Shown: positions 24,401-34,879 of the stretch, in pieces
How positions within the stretch are numbered: position 1 is the first letter of the stretch
How the letters are laid out: every line of letters starts with the position of its first letter
Assembly: GCA_032622095.1 (NCBI GenBank)
Contig: CP136061.1
Coordinates: 234,732,944 to 234,796,943, forward strand
Reading direction: 5' to 3'
DNA: 64,000 bases
Source: Siphonodentalium dalli
Lineage: Eukaryota; Mollusca; Scaphopoda; Gadilida; Siphonodentaliidae
Made by a program: the position numbers and the translations under genes
Notes under the pieces: generated by a model
Databases searched by the model: none
What the model saw: only the letters and a program-made list of their open reading frames with translations
Told to the model about the DNA's origin: nothing

Positions 24401-27092
24401 CATCAAACTTGACATTTGTTTTCAATCTGTATTTTAAACTGCATTGAATTCAGTCAACACTATATAAGTACCGTAAATTTTTCATCCGGAAACAAAACAA
24501 AATTGAATGTCAAAATATGGTTAAAACGGGCGGACGGAACACAAAATCGATCTTACCTATAGTTTGTGTATGTATAAGCCTGCGTATTTTTTTTAGTCGG
24601 ACGTATAAAATGAGTCACAATATCTGTGTCATCCAACCACAAATAGCGGTTGTTCGCGGAAGTACTCAACGGGAGCCAACCTCAAGATAATCGCGTGGAG
24701 CATTTAATGCGACACAATACGACAGCCAAAAAATAAAAGAAAAACGAAATCTTGAACATTTTGATGCTATGTTTTTCCTTTTTTTTCCTGATTTTCTAAT
24801 GAAAGCCATAAAATATCGGCCATTTCCCGTGGTTAGCCACTTCAAACACTCTCTAAAAAGTTACATCATACTGTGTCAGCCTATCAAAATCGGTTCATTT
24901 AAATGGTGCACACAAATGGTGGGAAATTTTATCGCCAGAAAACAAAATATATAGGCTAACTATTCGACTACACTAAAATACACAAATAGGGCCCCAGTAA
25001 ATTAGAATTCAAAAGTTGCACCGTGAACCAATTTGGAACGTTATCCTACTATCTTCTTGGCCAGTCTAAGCAATATTTAAAATTTAATTTAATTGAAAAA
25101 TCATATATTCATGCAGCAGATTCACCGAGATGTTCATGTGGTTCGTCCGAGAAAACAGCCCACCACATGCACTACCCTTTGAATCTGGTGCCAGCCTATT
25201 ATACATACATGCAGGAAGAACTTGAAGGCAATTGCTTTTTGGTTTAAACAATATCTGTTTGTACCCTCAATGAACATGTAGAATAATTTTGACAAATTTG
25301 TATACGATGAGGTGATTTTAGAACAGATAAGGGTGAAGATGATCTAACAACAAGCAAGTCATCGCTTATGTTGAGTTATCTCCTTAGAAAAGAAGAAATA
25401 CATGTGGAGTCTTTAAGAAGATCTAAGGGTAAGAAGTCAAGTATGAGCACATGGCGTGGATTTATCACATATTTAGCCCCTAGAACCGGCCTCATATGTT
25501 TAGTCAGACATACGTGTATTATCGGCACGCATGGTGACATAAGAGCTTGTCGCAATGATGTTGGTGTCAATGCCGGAACTTATTAATTATTATGTTAAAT
25601 AGAATATAATTATGATATTCGATTTGTATTGGGTTATTTAATGCTGACTGTGAGATAAACATGGGTGAAATGGGTGGTTGAACAATTTTGTCAACATGAA
25701 AAGACACATTTAAAATGCAACTATATATTTTCTCAAAGGTGTCTTTACTTCCTCTTTGGTTGTGATACGAAAATCGTTATTAATTTGTTCTTACCCCGGC
25801 CATTTTCGAGATCGGTTTTCCTTGCTAAAATGTGATTATATGATAAAAACAATCTCAAATTCGTCGCTAAAGCTTGTCTTGAATCGAATTTAGTGCACTC
25901 GGTCAATACAATCATGACGTATAGAATTGCGGCTCATGTAATAATAATAATAATAATAATAATGCTGAAATATAATATGCACGTAAACTGCCGAATATGC
26001 TGAAGTCAGAGAAGGACCTGAGAAAAATACTGTTATCGTTCAAATCTATTACATCGACTAATCATTTTACTGAATTACTTAAACTGGACATACATGATGT
26101 GACGCATGAATGCTGAAATGTTCTATATGTCCGTTTTGGCGCGAAAATGATATACTGGTATCATCGTATTCAGGAGCGCATCCCGGGTATATTGGTATAA
26201 CGGTACGACGGACGGACAGACACCGGCTATTTTAATAATCCCCCAAAAGAAATATTTCGGGGGAACAACAATATGACTAATTTGGTGTCAAAATTAGACA
26301 GGGAATCTTAAATGTGGCATTGGCGAGACACTAAAAAAGTTTCTCGTATTATCCAACAACACGATTGTGGACTGTTTCAGATCTCTCACGCGACTGGGTT
26401 AAATAAATGTCGAAACGAGCCGGGGGGAGGGAATTTTTTCGGGCACGTATGCCGTGTGGGTGGGTGGTCAATGGGACCAACACATTTTTTTTTCGGCACT
26501 TAAAATTTATTTTCCTGCAAGTCTGTTTGACTGTTTTTGCAATGCGTTTGTCTTAAAATACCTTAAAAAGTCAATATTAACATAAATGAAAAATTTCATG
26601 ATGATCAGACAAACAGTATAGCCTGTAGCCCATGCTAATGGATTGAATTTTGAAATCCAAGATGGCCACTGGCAGCCATGTTTTTTTGGCCGATTGACCC
26701 CAACATGACTCGTTCCTATTTACATGTCAATGTTAACATCCATGACTAATAGTATGCACATAAATTCATATACAGCTGTTTATATACAGTGAATCCCCCC
26801 CCCGCAAATATCTGTTTTAGTGTTAAAAGTGGGTGGGTGTCCAAAAATGGTCGGGAAAAAACTGCCGAAAACGGAAAAAAACATTTGGACGCGGGGGGTG
26901 GGTGGGTCCCAACAAGGATCTAAAGGGGGAAAAAACAGTAATCGTGACTGAACATTGTTTTCCGACCCCCTCCCCTGCCCCCCCCCCCCCCCTCTCAACG
27001 ACCTGGGTGTTTTTCGTGGCATCGTACTTACATTTTATTGAAGAAATCACGAACATTCCGAAAACTATCAAGAATTGAAGAATACGTTCCAT
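11652..27092 (-). CDS. WSC-domain single-pass membrane receptor, six exons, 431 aa
   Basis: Joined exons (minus strand): 27092-27032, 23563-23429, 21663-21499, 19848-19768, 16826-16742, 12420-11652; total 1296 nt including the stop. Phases agree at every junction (1,1,1,1,2). The protein has a hydrophobic signal peptide (residues 1 to about 25), a WSC domain (about 31-118) with eight cysteines at 34, 58, 62, 78, 80, 94, 98 and 106, a Thr/Ser/Pro-rich stalk (122-136), a transmembrane helix (about 149-173), an RRRKR stop-transfer cluster (174-178), and a tail of about 255 residues with 15 tyrosines. Family knowledge: WSC domains are small extracellular, probably carbohydrate-binding modules, as in Kremen and the yeast Wsc sensors, which share this signal-WSC-stalk-TM-tail layout. 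Role as a surface receptor or sensor is inference; ligand unknown. Extra alternative exons in the long introns cannot be excluded. Confidence 0.85.
12654..16668 (-). mobile_element. Helitron, 4.0 kb, filling intron 5 of the WSC gene
   Basis: On the minus strand the 3' end shows the hairpin CCTGGGCAACGCCGGG, then CTAG followed by T at 12653. The 5' end starts TC next to A (16669), with TCTATATCTATATTTGCG and a CTGT/CAGA tract just inside. These are Helitron hallmarks (5'-TC, hairpin, CTRR-3', A/T target). The interior from about 15500 to 16600 is a degenerate tandem repeat of roughly 150 bp built on CTGACTCGAACGGCGCCAC and GGTGGAAATCGGCG. No Rep/helicase is visible, so it is non-autonomous. 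Confidence 0.72.
13420..13900. repeat. Helitron interior with diverged GACGGATTTTGAC units
   Basis: Inside the intron 5 Helitron. CTGTCTGTTTGTCTG is followed by two copies of CGGATTT-GAC-AAATTTGATA and AGTGTTTTGGAC, spaced about 130 bp apart. Confidence 0.5.
16742..16826 (-). CDS. WSC receptor exon 5: transmembrane helix
   Basis: The exon is 85 bp, phase 1 in and phase 2 out. The acceptor is GTGTAACACAG| and the donor is AG|GTATGT. It encodes residues 149-175: a Gly/Ser-containing lead, then about 20 residues of almost pure Val/Ala/Cys/Ile, ending in VVCRR. The split codon AG+G gives Arg176, so the junction produces RRRKR, a positive-inside stop-transfer signal. The DNA is a GTC/GTT-rich run whose opposite strand looks like a simple ACG/ACA repeat, so it could be mistaken for low-complexity DNA. 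Confidence 0.85.
16843..19767. other. Intron 4 of the WSC gene
   Basis: About 2.9 kb, AT-rich. It contains one AAGATGGCGGCC motif at about 17591. No exon-like coding block or identified repeat was seen. Confidence 0.5.
19768..19848 (-). CDS. WSC receptor exon 4: Thr/Ser-rich stalk
   Basis: The exon is 81 bp, phase 1-1. The acceptor is CTGTTTTAG| and the donor is G|GTAACC, the weakest donor of the gene. Residues 122-147 begin VKTTSTAPTTSTTT and then become charged (YERDDQ). A stretch rich in Thr, Ser and Pro between a WSC domain and a membrane helix is the usual O-glycosylated stalk. It is short here, about 25 residues, compared with yeast Wsc sensors. Phase agreement with exons 3 and 5 is the main support. 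Confidence 0.78.
21499..21663 (-). CDS. WSC receptor exon 3: second half of WSC domain
   Basis: The exon is 165 bp, phase 1-1. The acceptor is TATTTCAG| and the donor is C|GTGAGT. It encodes residues 67-120 with CFCGDTYG, a C-x3-C pair (Cys94, Cys98) and CGGVWAQNIY, matching the conserved end of WSC domains. A second GT lies a few bases earlier (after ATTATAG), but the GTGAGT donor is stronger and keeps phase with exon 4. Exons 2 and 3 are both symmetric, so the whole domain forms a 1-1 shufflable cassette. Confidence 0.9.
22140..22250. repeat. Short tandem repeat of CGGCCAATAAGT units
   Basis: Four to five imperfect copies of about 22 bp, within intron 2 of the WSC gene. Contains CCAAT on the plus strand. 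Confidence 0.55.
23429..23563 (-). CDS. WSC receptor exon 2: first half of WSC domain
   Basis: The exon is 135 bp, phase 1-1. The acceptor on the minus strand is CTTACAG| and the donor is G|GTGAGG. It encodes residues 22-65, including YIGCYKD, the diagnostic opening of WSC domains (Y-x-G-C-[YF]-x-D), then RDL and the C-x3-C pair (Cys58, Cys62). The reading frame used here is not the longest open frame over this stretch, so simple ORF scanning misses it. Joining to exon 3 creates GFRYAALQY, the standard centre of the domain, which strongly supports both splice sites. Confidence 0.88.
23564..24989. other. Intron 1 of the WSC gene, 3' part
   Basis: No exon-like block recognised. A 17-base G run lies just past exon 2 in intron 2, on the window's left side of it, not here: it is at 23840-23856, close to the intron 1 acceptor. 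Confidence 0.4.
24990..25335 (+). pseudogene. 3' fragment of a non-LTR retrotransposon ORF (intron 1 of WSC gene)
   Basis: The plus-strand frame 25023-25247 contains SPRCSCGSSEKTAHHMHYPL, like the CxCG-x-E-T-x-HH-x-C ending common at the C terminus of retrotransposon reverse transcriptases. The final Cys is replaced, and the following stretch (NNFDKFVYDEV) is in another frame. Recognition rests on this short motif. Confidence 0.5.
25336..27025. other. Intron 1 of the WSC gene, 5' part
   Basis: Holds an ATA repeat (25938-25963), a segment 26375-26424 shared with 39780-39835, and the 570-bp insertion 26425-26995 with C- and G-rich runs and one AAGATGGCC motif. No further coding exon seen. Confidence 0.45.
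27032..27092 (-). CDS. WSC receptor exon 1: signal peptide
   Basis: The exon holds 61 coding bases: ATG at 27092-27090, twenty codons plus one base (phase 1). The peptide starts MERILQ, followed by a hydrophobic run of about ten residues and ISSIK, a typical secretory signal. The donor read on the minus strand is T|GTAAGT at 27031-27026. The leftover T joins GT of exon 2 to give Cys21, and the predicted cleavage region is the following VAAA. The same start, signal sequence and upstream DNA recur at 39.8-40.4 kb. An ATG is the natural start because a TATA-like box lies about 45 bp upstream. Confidence 0.82.
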
Positions 27093-27136
27093 ACCAAATG
27101 GAAATTCACGCAGGTCTGCCTCTCATTTCAGCGGTG

Positions 27137-27147
27137 TTATATTTAAA
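27137..27147 (-). promoter_or_regulatory. Candidate TATA box of the WSC receptor gene
   Basis: On the minus strand the sequence reads TTTAAATATAA, about 45 bp upstream of the exon 1 ATG. The same box, preceded by a similar GAACT-CCC-GGTTT block, is kept in the duplicated exon 1 region at 39961-39971. Conservation of box and spacing in two copies supports a core promoter, though the whole segment is duplicated, so conservation may only reflect recent copying. Confidence 0.4.
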
Positions 27148-27837
27148 ACGGGGAGTTCTTTGCTATACGATTTCATGCATGCTCTGCACCAGCTAACAAA
27201 TAAAAATATAACACACATAAATCAAGATATCTGATAATGCTATTTGCCCTTGACAAACATAAATATTTCAGAAATGTCAAAACGATGGTTGTAGTCAATG
27301 AAAATTGTCTGTCCTTTATTTCCACATACAGAGTATCCGCATTCATAAATCGTCAAAGCTGTTTATACCTAACGATATCATGCGCTGATTTTTCGAAGCA
27401 ATTAACATCAAAATTCGCATACATATTACACGTTGAGTATTGCCTGAAGGGTACACACATCACTAGCCAACGAAAGCGTAACACAATCAAATGTGTGAAG
27501 AAATAACATGAAAAGCAGCAAGTGTGTGTGTGTGTGGATAATGAAGAGTAATATACCGTTTGCTGCGTCGTAGGGGTCAGTACTATACAACTGTATACAT
27601 ACCTATCAAAGATCGAATACAATTCAAAATAGCAACATTTGGTTTCCGTCGGATGTTTGTTTTCGATTCCCTTCGCGAATATATTAATATATTCTGATAT
27701 ATCCATACACTCCCCGGCGAACACTTCGTTCTGGTGAATCGTCCCTTCTCTGTCCACAAGGTACATATATTATGACCGTCGGCGAGTAATAAATCTGTAG
27801 CATGTCCGGACATTTGGAACTCTCTACCAAAGGGACA

Positions 27838-28262
27838 TGACAATCTGCGGGATGGGATGGGATATGGGACAAAACGACAATCTGCGGGACAGAATTTCAA
27901 ATTGCGTGGGACGGCCGATATCTCGAGGAATACAGGGCGTAGGGGGCTCATTTTGGTGTCTAACGAAAGGCACACGTTCGCCCTATCCAAACATATTAAC
28001 CCCGCCACTAACCAAACACCAGAAGTTGCATTATTTGATCGACAACTGACCTAACATGGGGTGGAATTTGGGATAGCATGACAATCTGCGGGACAGGATT
28101 TTCAAATTGCGTGGGACGGCCGATAGCTCGAGGAATACAGCGCATAGAGGGCTACTTTTGGTGTCTAACGAAAGGACCACATTCGCCCTATCCACACATA
28201 TTAACCCCGCCACTGACCGGACACCGGAAGTTACATTATCCGGTCGACAACTGACCTAACAT
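27838..28262. repeat. Tandem duplication of about 200 bp upstream of the WSC gene
   Basis: Units 27868-28056 and 28079-28265 share GACAATCTGCGGGACAG, GTGGGACGGCCGAT and CATATTAACCCCGCCACT. Parallel minus-strand peptides in both copies arise from the duplication and are not convincing genes. Confidence 0.75.
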
Positions 28263-28426
28263 AAAATGCCACAAACACGAAAAACTGCGTTCGACATTAA
28301 TGTTTAGAATTTAGGTTTCTCGATGAATACACTAGCAAACAACAAGTTTTAGGTATCAAATAACGCAGTGGAGTTCTGTGCATTCGTTTTTAGCTACAAT
28401 ATCGCTGTTTTAGTGCGAATATTGTA

Positions 28427-28729
28427 ATGGCGAACACGCAAACACGCTCCGATAAAACAGCTAAAAATAGACTCGATGTTTACAATTACAGGATCGATTT
28501 CAGCCGGTATATTCAATATAATGGGACGTATAGTATATCAAAATGTAGAATTAGACACAGGGAGTGCATTTTTTTCCAAATGGGTCCACCAGGCGGTGAA
28601 ATTGTTGCAGAAATTCGCTCCAAGATATTCTCACTTATTTTTATTTCAGTTGTGACTAAAAGCCCAGATGCCGGAGCCCAGCGACTAAAAGCAAAGTTAC
28701 AAAATAGATCAACTGGTTTGAACGAATGA
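28427..28729 (+). CDS. Hypothetical short frame, 100 codons, unrecognised
   Basis: The frame starts MANTQTRSDK and is mildly basic, ending LKAKLQNRSTGLNE. I recognise no domain. It lies between the tandem duplication and the minisatellite. The sequence is less biased than neighbouring open frames, but it could be chance or a transposon remnant. Confidence 0.2.
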   Translation: MANTQTRSDKTAKNRLDVYNYRIDFSRYIQYNGTYSISKCRIRHRECIFFQMGPPGGEIVAEIRSKIFSLIFISVVTKSPDAGAQRLKAKLQNRSTGLNE

Positions 28730-28805
28730 ATATGTCAATGGTAAGACTATTCAAAAGAATATTCAAATCAAATAGTGTTTATAGACTTAAAAACTTATGT
28801 GTCCG

Positions 28806-29122
28806 CCATCCATATGCGGTGGAGGTTCTCATATTATCTGCCAGTCATACGCGGGGAGGTTCTCATATGAACATATTATCTGCCGGTCATATGCGGTGGA
28901 GGTTCATATTATCCGCCGGTCATACGCGAGGGAAGTTCTCATATTATCCTCCGGTCATACGCGGGGGAGGTTCTGATATGAACATATTATCTACCGGTCA
29001 TACGCGGTGGAGGTTCATATTATCCACCGGTCATACGCGAGGGAGGTTCTCATATTATCCTCTGGTCATACGTTGGGGAGGTTCTCATATGAACATATTA
29101 TCCGCCGGTCATATCCTCCCTC
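28806..29122 (+). repeat. Composite minisatellite, forward block
   Basis: Units of 33, 35 and 43 bp, here in the orientation CGGTGGAGGTTCATATTATC. At about 29122 the array switches to the opposite strand. Confidence 0.9.
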
Positions 29123-31352
29123 GGGTGTGACCGGTGGATAATATGAGAACCTCCCTCGCATATGACCGGCAGATAATATGTTCATATCAGAACCTCCACC
29201 GCGTATGACCAGTGGATAATATGAACCTCCACCGTGTATGACCGGCAGATAATATGTTCATATGAGAACCTCCACCGCGTATGACCGAAGGATAATATGT
29301 TCATATGAGAACCTCCACTGCGTATGACCGGCGGATAATATGTTCATATTTGAACCTCCCCTACGTATGACGGTGGATAATATGAACCTCCACCGTGTAT
29401 GACCGGCAGATAATATGTTCATATCAGAACGTCCCCCACCTATGACCGAAGGATAATATGAGAACTTCCCTCGCGTATGACCGGCGGATAATATGAACCT
29501 CCACCGCGTATGACCGGCGGATAATATGTTCATATGAGAACCTCCACCGCGTATGACCGGCGGATAATATGTTCATATGAGAACCTCCCTACGTATGACC
29601 GGTGGATAATATGAACCTCCACTGTGTATGAACGGTGGATAATATGTTCATATCAGAACCTCCCCCACATATGACCGAAGGATAATATGAGAACTTCCCT
29701 CGCGTATGATCGGCGGATAATATGAACCCGCCACCACGTATGACCGCTGGATAATATGTTCATATGAGAACCTCCCCAACGTATGACCGGAGGATAATAT
29801 GAGAACCTCCCTCGCTTATGACCGGCAGATAATATGAACCTCCACCGCGTATGACCGGCGGATAATATGTTCATATGAGAACTTCCACCGCGTATGACAG
29901 GTGGATAATATGAACCTCCACTCCGTATGACCGGCGAATAATATGTTCATATCACAACCTCCCCCACTTATGACAGGAGGATAATATGAGAACCTCCCTC
30001 GCGTATGACCGGCAGATAATATGAACCTCCACCGCGTATGACCGGCAGATAATATGTTCATATGAGAACCTCCCCTATGTATGACCGGAGGCTAATATGA
30101 GAACCTCCCTCGCGTATGACCGGTGGATAATATGTTCATATGAGAACCTCCACCGCGTATGACCGGCGGATAATATGTTCATATGAGAACCTCCCCTACG
30201 TATGACCGGTGGATAATATGAACCTCCACCGTGTATGACCGGCGGATAATATGTTCATATCAGAACCTCCCCCACATATGACCGAAGGATAATATGAGAA
30301 CTTCCCTCGTGTATGATCGGCGGATAATATGAACCTCCACCGCGTATGACCGGCGGATAATATGTTCATATCAGAACCTCCCCGCATATGATCGGAGGAT
30401 AATATGAGAACTTCCCTCGCGTATGACCGGCGGATAATATGAACCTCCACCGCGTATGACTGGTGGATAATATGTTCATATAAGAACCTCCACCGCGTAT
30501 GACTGGTGGATAATATGTTCATATAAGAACCTCCACCGCGTATGACCGGTGGATAATATGAACCCCCACCGCGTATGACCGGCGAATAATATGTTCATAT
30601 CAGAACCTCCCCCACGTATGACTGGTGGATAATATGAGAACTTCCCTCGCGTATAACCGGTGGATAATATGAGAACCTCCCTCAAATATGAGAACCTCCC
30701 TCGCGTATAACCGGTGGATAATATGAGAACCTCCCTCGCGTATGACCAGCGGTTAATATGTTCATATGAGAACCTCCCCATCATATGACCGGAGGATAAT
30801 ATGAGAACCTCCCTCGCGTATGACGGGCAGATAATATGAACCTCCACCGTGTATGACCGGCAGATAATATGTTCATATGAGAACCTCCCCTATGTATGAC
30901 CGGAGGCTAATATGAGAACCTCCCTCGCGTATGACCGGTGGATAATATGAGAACATCCCTCGCGTATGACCGGCGGATAATATGTTCATATGAGAACCTC
31001 CACCGCATATGACCGGCGGATAATATGTTCATATGAGAACATCCCCTACGTATGACCGGTGGATAATATGAACCTCCACCGTGTATGACCGGCGGATAAT
31101 ATATTCATATCAGAACCTCCCCCACATATGACCGAAGGATAATATGAGAACTTCCCTCATGTATGATCGGCGGATAATATGAACCTCCATCGCGTATGAC
31201 CGGCGGATAATATGTTCATATGAGAACCTCCCCAACGTATGACCGGAGGATAATATGAGAACCTCCCTCGCGTATGACCGGTGGATAATATGAGAACCTC
31301 CCTCGCGCATGACCGGCGGATAATATGAACCTCCACCGTGTATGACCGGCCA
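29123..31352 (-). repeat. Composite minisatellite, main reverse block
   Basis: About sixty units: short (33 bp, GGATAATATGAACCTCCACC), medium (35 bp, GGATAATATGAGAACCTCCC) and long (43 bp, GGATAATATGTTCATATGAG). They recur as long-medium-short groups near 111 bp, a higher-order repeat. Each unit ends with a variant of GCGTATGACCGG. Confidence 0.92.
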
Positions 31353-31949
31353 GGCTATGGTCTTACAATCTCGTCCAAATACGGATACGATAGGCGAGAA
31401 TCGCATGCGTTTTGATATGTCGATGCCGTCTGGAGAGTTTGGCGGGACCAGCATCCCGTCTCGATTTGCTCAGTCTACCCTTGATGCTATAAAGTGGTAG
31501 CCGCGGGCGCTTATATATAGAGTTGTTTTTATGAGCCATCAGGCCCCCGCGGCAGCGGTCGCTGGCGCGACCTGACTGCCTCGATATCAATTTGAAAAAG
31601 GGGTGACGTTGCTTAACGCGCCTGCGGCGCTTCAATAACAGTTTGAATTTTGTGTTTCCCAACAGGTCTTAGACAGTCCGTCCGCCTCCCCCAAGCCCAC
31701 CCACCCTAAAAGTGATTTTTCCTATAGTGTTTTTGAAACGTGTCTCTTTGTGGTGTCATTCTTTTGGTATGATTTTTTACTAAATAACGGGTATGTTAGA
31801 GTTACATTTCTTTGAATTTTACAATCGAAACATATTCGCATGCGATGCTGAGTCACGCGGGACACGGCAAACTAAATCGCGCGCAAATTGGCTTGCGATT
31901 TTTCAGCATCCCACCCCATTTGGCATGCGATAGCGTTTGTACTAGGTGG
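31353..31949. other. 0.6-kb interruption of the minisatellite
   Basis: Unique sequence with GC-rich patches (CCGCGGGCGC, GCGGCAGCGGTCGCTGGCGC). A minus-strand open frame with basic residues (31662-31363) shows no known domain. Inserted segment or original spacer cannot be told apart. Confidence 0.5.
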
Positions 31950-32990
31950 ACCGGCGGATAATATGTTCATATCAGAACCTCCCCCACATATGACCGAAGG
32001 ATAATATGAGAACTTCCCTCGTGTATGATCGGCGGATAATATGAACCTCCACCGCGTATGACCGGCGGATAATATGTTCATATGAGAACCTCCCCAACGT
32101 ATGACCGGAGGATAATATGAGAACCTCCCTCGCGTATGACCGGTGGATAATATGAGAACCTCCCTCGCGCATGACCGGCGGATAATATGAACCTCCACCG
32201 TGTATGACCGGCGGATAATATGTTCATATCAGAACCTCCCCCGCATATGATCGGAGGATAATATGAGAACTTCCCTCGCGTATGACCGGCGGATAATATG
32301 AACCTCCACCGCGTATGACTGGTGGATAATATGTTCATATAAGAACCTCCACCGCGTATGACCGGTGGATAATATGAACCTCCACCGCGTATGACCGGCG
32401 AATAATATGTTCATATCAGAACCTCCCCCACGTATGACTGGTGGATAATATGAGAACCTCCCTCGCGTATGACCGGTGGATAATATGAGAACCTCCCTCG
32501 CGCATGACCGGCGGATAATATGAACCTCCACCGTGTATGACCGGCGGATAATATGTTCATATCAGAACCTCCCCCACATATGATCAGAGGATAATATGAG
32601 AACTTCCCTCGCGTATGACCGGCGGATAATATGAACCTCCACCGCGTATGACTGGTGGATAATATGTTCATATGAGAACCTCCACCGCGTATGACCGGTG
32701 GATAATATGAACCTCCACCGCGTATGACCGGCGAATAATATGTTCATATCAGAACCTCCCCCACGTATGACCTCCCTCAAATATGAGAACCTCCCTCGCG
32801 TATAACCGGTGGATAATATGAGAACCTCCCTCGCGTATGACCGGTGGATAATATGAACCTCCACCGCGTATGACCGGCAGATAATATGTTCATATCAGAA
32901 CTTCCCCCGCGTATGACTGGAGGATAATAAGAAAACTTCCCTCGCGTGTGACCGGTGGATAATATAAACCTCCACCGTGTATGACCTTGT
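31950..32990 (-). repeat. Composite minisatellite, second reverse block
   Basis: Same units and orientation as 29123-31352, with long runs nearly identical to that block (for example 31950-32215 with 31093-31350). It ends by running into the reverse transcriptase coding sequence at about 32990. Confidence 0.92.
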
Positions 32991-34875
32991 CTGGTGCCAT
33001 GCTTGACGTCGAACCAGTTTGAGAACACTCCGTTGTATCTAACACAGCACGAAATTCCTGTTAGGACGTTTGCGAATACAGACCCCTTATTATGTAATTT
33101 GTAAAGAAGGCCATTTAACCAGACTGTATCAAAAGCTTTTTGTGTGTCAAGGAAACATGAATATAATTTGCTTGATAGCTGTTTTGTTTAGGAGATACAC
33201 TCTTGTAAAAGGTACGAAGTCGAGATGGAACTCACGCCATTCTGTAAACCGTGTTGTATCGCATTTACATGGCAAATTTGGGGTGTGTTCGTTTCAAGTC
33301 TGTTGAGTAGTAATCTTTCGAAGAGCTTGTAAACGATAGGGAGGATTGTGGTGGCTCTATAGTTATCGAATTTATGTCTGGATTTCGTACCTCCTTTAAA
33401 AAGGGGAACCATAACTCCTTTCTTGGCACTAGATGGGATCGATTCAAGTTTAATCATGTGGGTAAATAAGATTGCTAAGTTGTCGAAAAGACGCACACTC
33501 CCATATATGACATGCTCATATGAAAGTCCATCACATCCTTGTGCTTTCTTTTTACTGAGCGAAGGTATAATTGCGGTAATTTCATCACGAGTCACATCGG
33601 AGCACAGTAATTTGTCAGTATTAGCCACATTTTGATCATTTGATAGCTCATAGACAATGTCGTTTATGGAAATGAAGTGATCATTGTTGAAGGACTCGTC
33701 TCCAGATGGAGTGTAGATGCCCTCGAAGTAGGCTGCCCATGCATTATTTATTTGTGTTTCGGTACGCAAGATTTGAGAGTTGTGTTCAAAGTAAGTTGGT
33801 TGAGATGTGCCTAGTCTGAATTTCATAGAGTTAAACGTGCGAAAGAATCTTTCTTGGTCGATTTCAGCGCAGTGGTCGAGTTTATCATCCGATTCGGATA
33901 CAAAAGCCGAGACTCTTTGGCGATGGTATTTACGGAATTCTCTTTTGGCATCCTTGTACCTCATAAATGCAATATCAAGATTTGAATGAATTCTACCAGA
34001 ATAAATCCAACGTTTACGATATTCACGCATTTCTCTATGGAGATGTTTTAGAGTTTGGTCCCAGTATGGTTTGAGATGTTTGTTGATTTTTTTACGGGGT
34101 ATAGTTTGAGCGGATGCCGAATTCATTGCTATAACGAGTTCATCATAGAAACTTTCCAAGGAGCTGTTATCGGATATTGCCATAGATGGGAGATGTGCGT
34201 CAATCGATTCTTGGTAGTTGAGAAGATGTTCATGTGAAGAATCGAGAAGCTCCCACTTGAAACGGACAGGGGTGTTTTGCATCGGTGCAGAGTGGATAAC
34301 AAACTGAAAGTGAAATGATGCAATAAGTGGTCTATGATACGATACGTTCAGTGCATCATCATCTAAGACAGACACATTGATTAGTGAGTGGATGTCATAT
34401 TCAGACACAAGAATGTGGTCGATAATAGAGTTCCCATTTCCATTTGCGGATACAACAGTTGGAATCGAGCTAGGAAGCCATTGTTTTGAGTTAACTGATC
34501 TGAATTTAAGTGGATGGCTATCCATAACAAATCTGAATGCGTTATTGCGAGAGTCGGTTTTGTCGATGTTACCATTGAAATCACCCATTAGAATTATTTT
34601 TCCTAGGGTGGAGTAACTATTCACGAGATTGGTTAATTTGTCCAAATACTCCTTTTAGAAATCGACTGTGTAATTGGATGACGGAAGATACACTTGAAAT
34701 ATTTACAAGAACGTGTGATCGGTCATTTGCAATTGAAGTCCAACTGAACGGTCGTCTTGTGTGTCAAGTAAGGCAACTCTATTGGCATAGTGTTTATGCC
34801 AAAATAGAGCTACGCCCCCTTTGCCCCTACCAGGCCCACTGCCCCTTTGAAGTGGGAGCCTCTGCGAGTAATCAC
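32988..34875 (-). pseudogene. Broken non-LTR retrotransposon: endonuclease and reverse transcriptase
   Basis: On the minus strand an apurinic-type endonuclease is visible from about 34840 (GKGGVALFW) through MGDFNG, a central SIIDHILV and SYHRPL, where the family usually has SDH. The reverse transcriptase follows with QGCDGLSYEH, VPLFKGG, NYR and QHGLQNG. Two in-frame stops (TAA at 34705-34703 and 34657-34655) interrupt the endonuclease. The long open stretch 34645-33188 begins at a TTG codon, not an ATG. A frameshift near 33190-33230 moves the next motif, DTQKAFDTVW, into another frame. The frame ends at HGTRQG, where minisatellite begins, so the catalytic YxDD region and the 3' end are missing. 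Confidence 0.85.
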
Positions 34876-34879
34876 ACAC

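Noticed and set aside
27353-27766. 137-codon minus-strand frame upstream of exon 1
   Set aside because: Not conserved as a frame in the duplicate at 40 kb and lies in the promoter region.
28806-32990. Regular repeats that superficially resemble a CRISPR array, and many 80-134 codon open frames (ILSAGHTRWRF type peptides)
   Set aside because: There are no unique spacers, unit lengths vary, and the open frames exist because unit groups are multiples of three.
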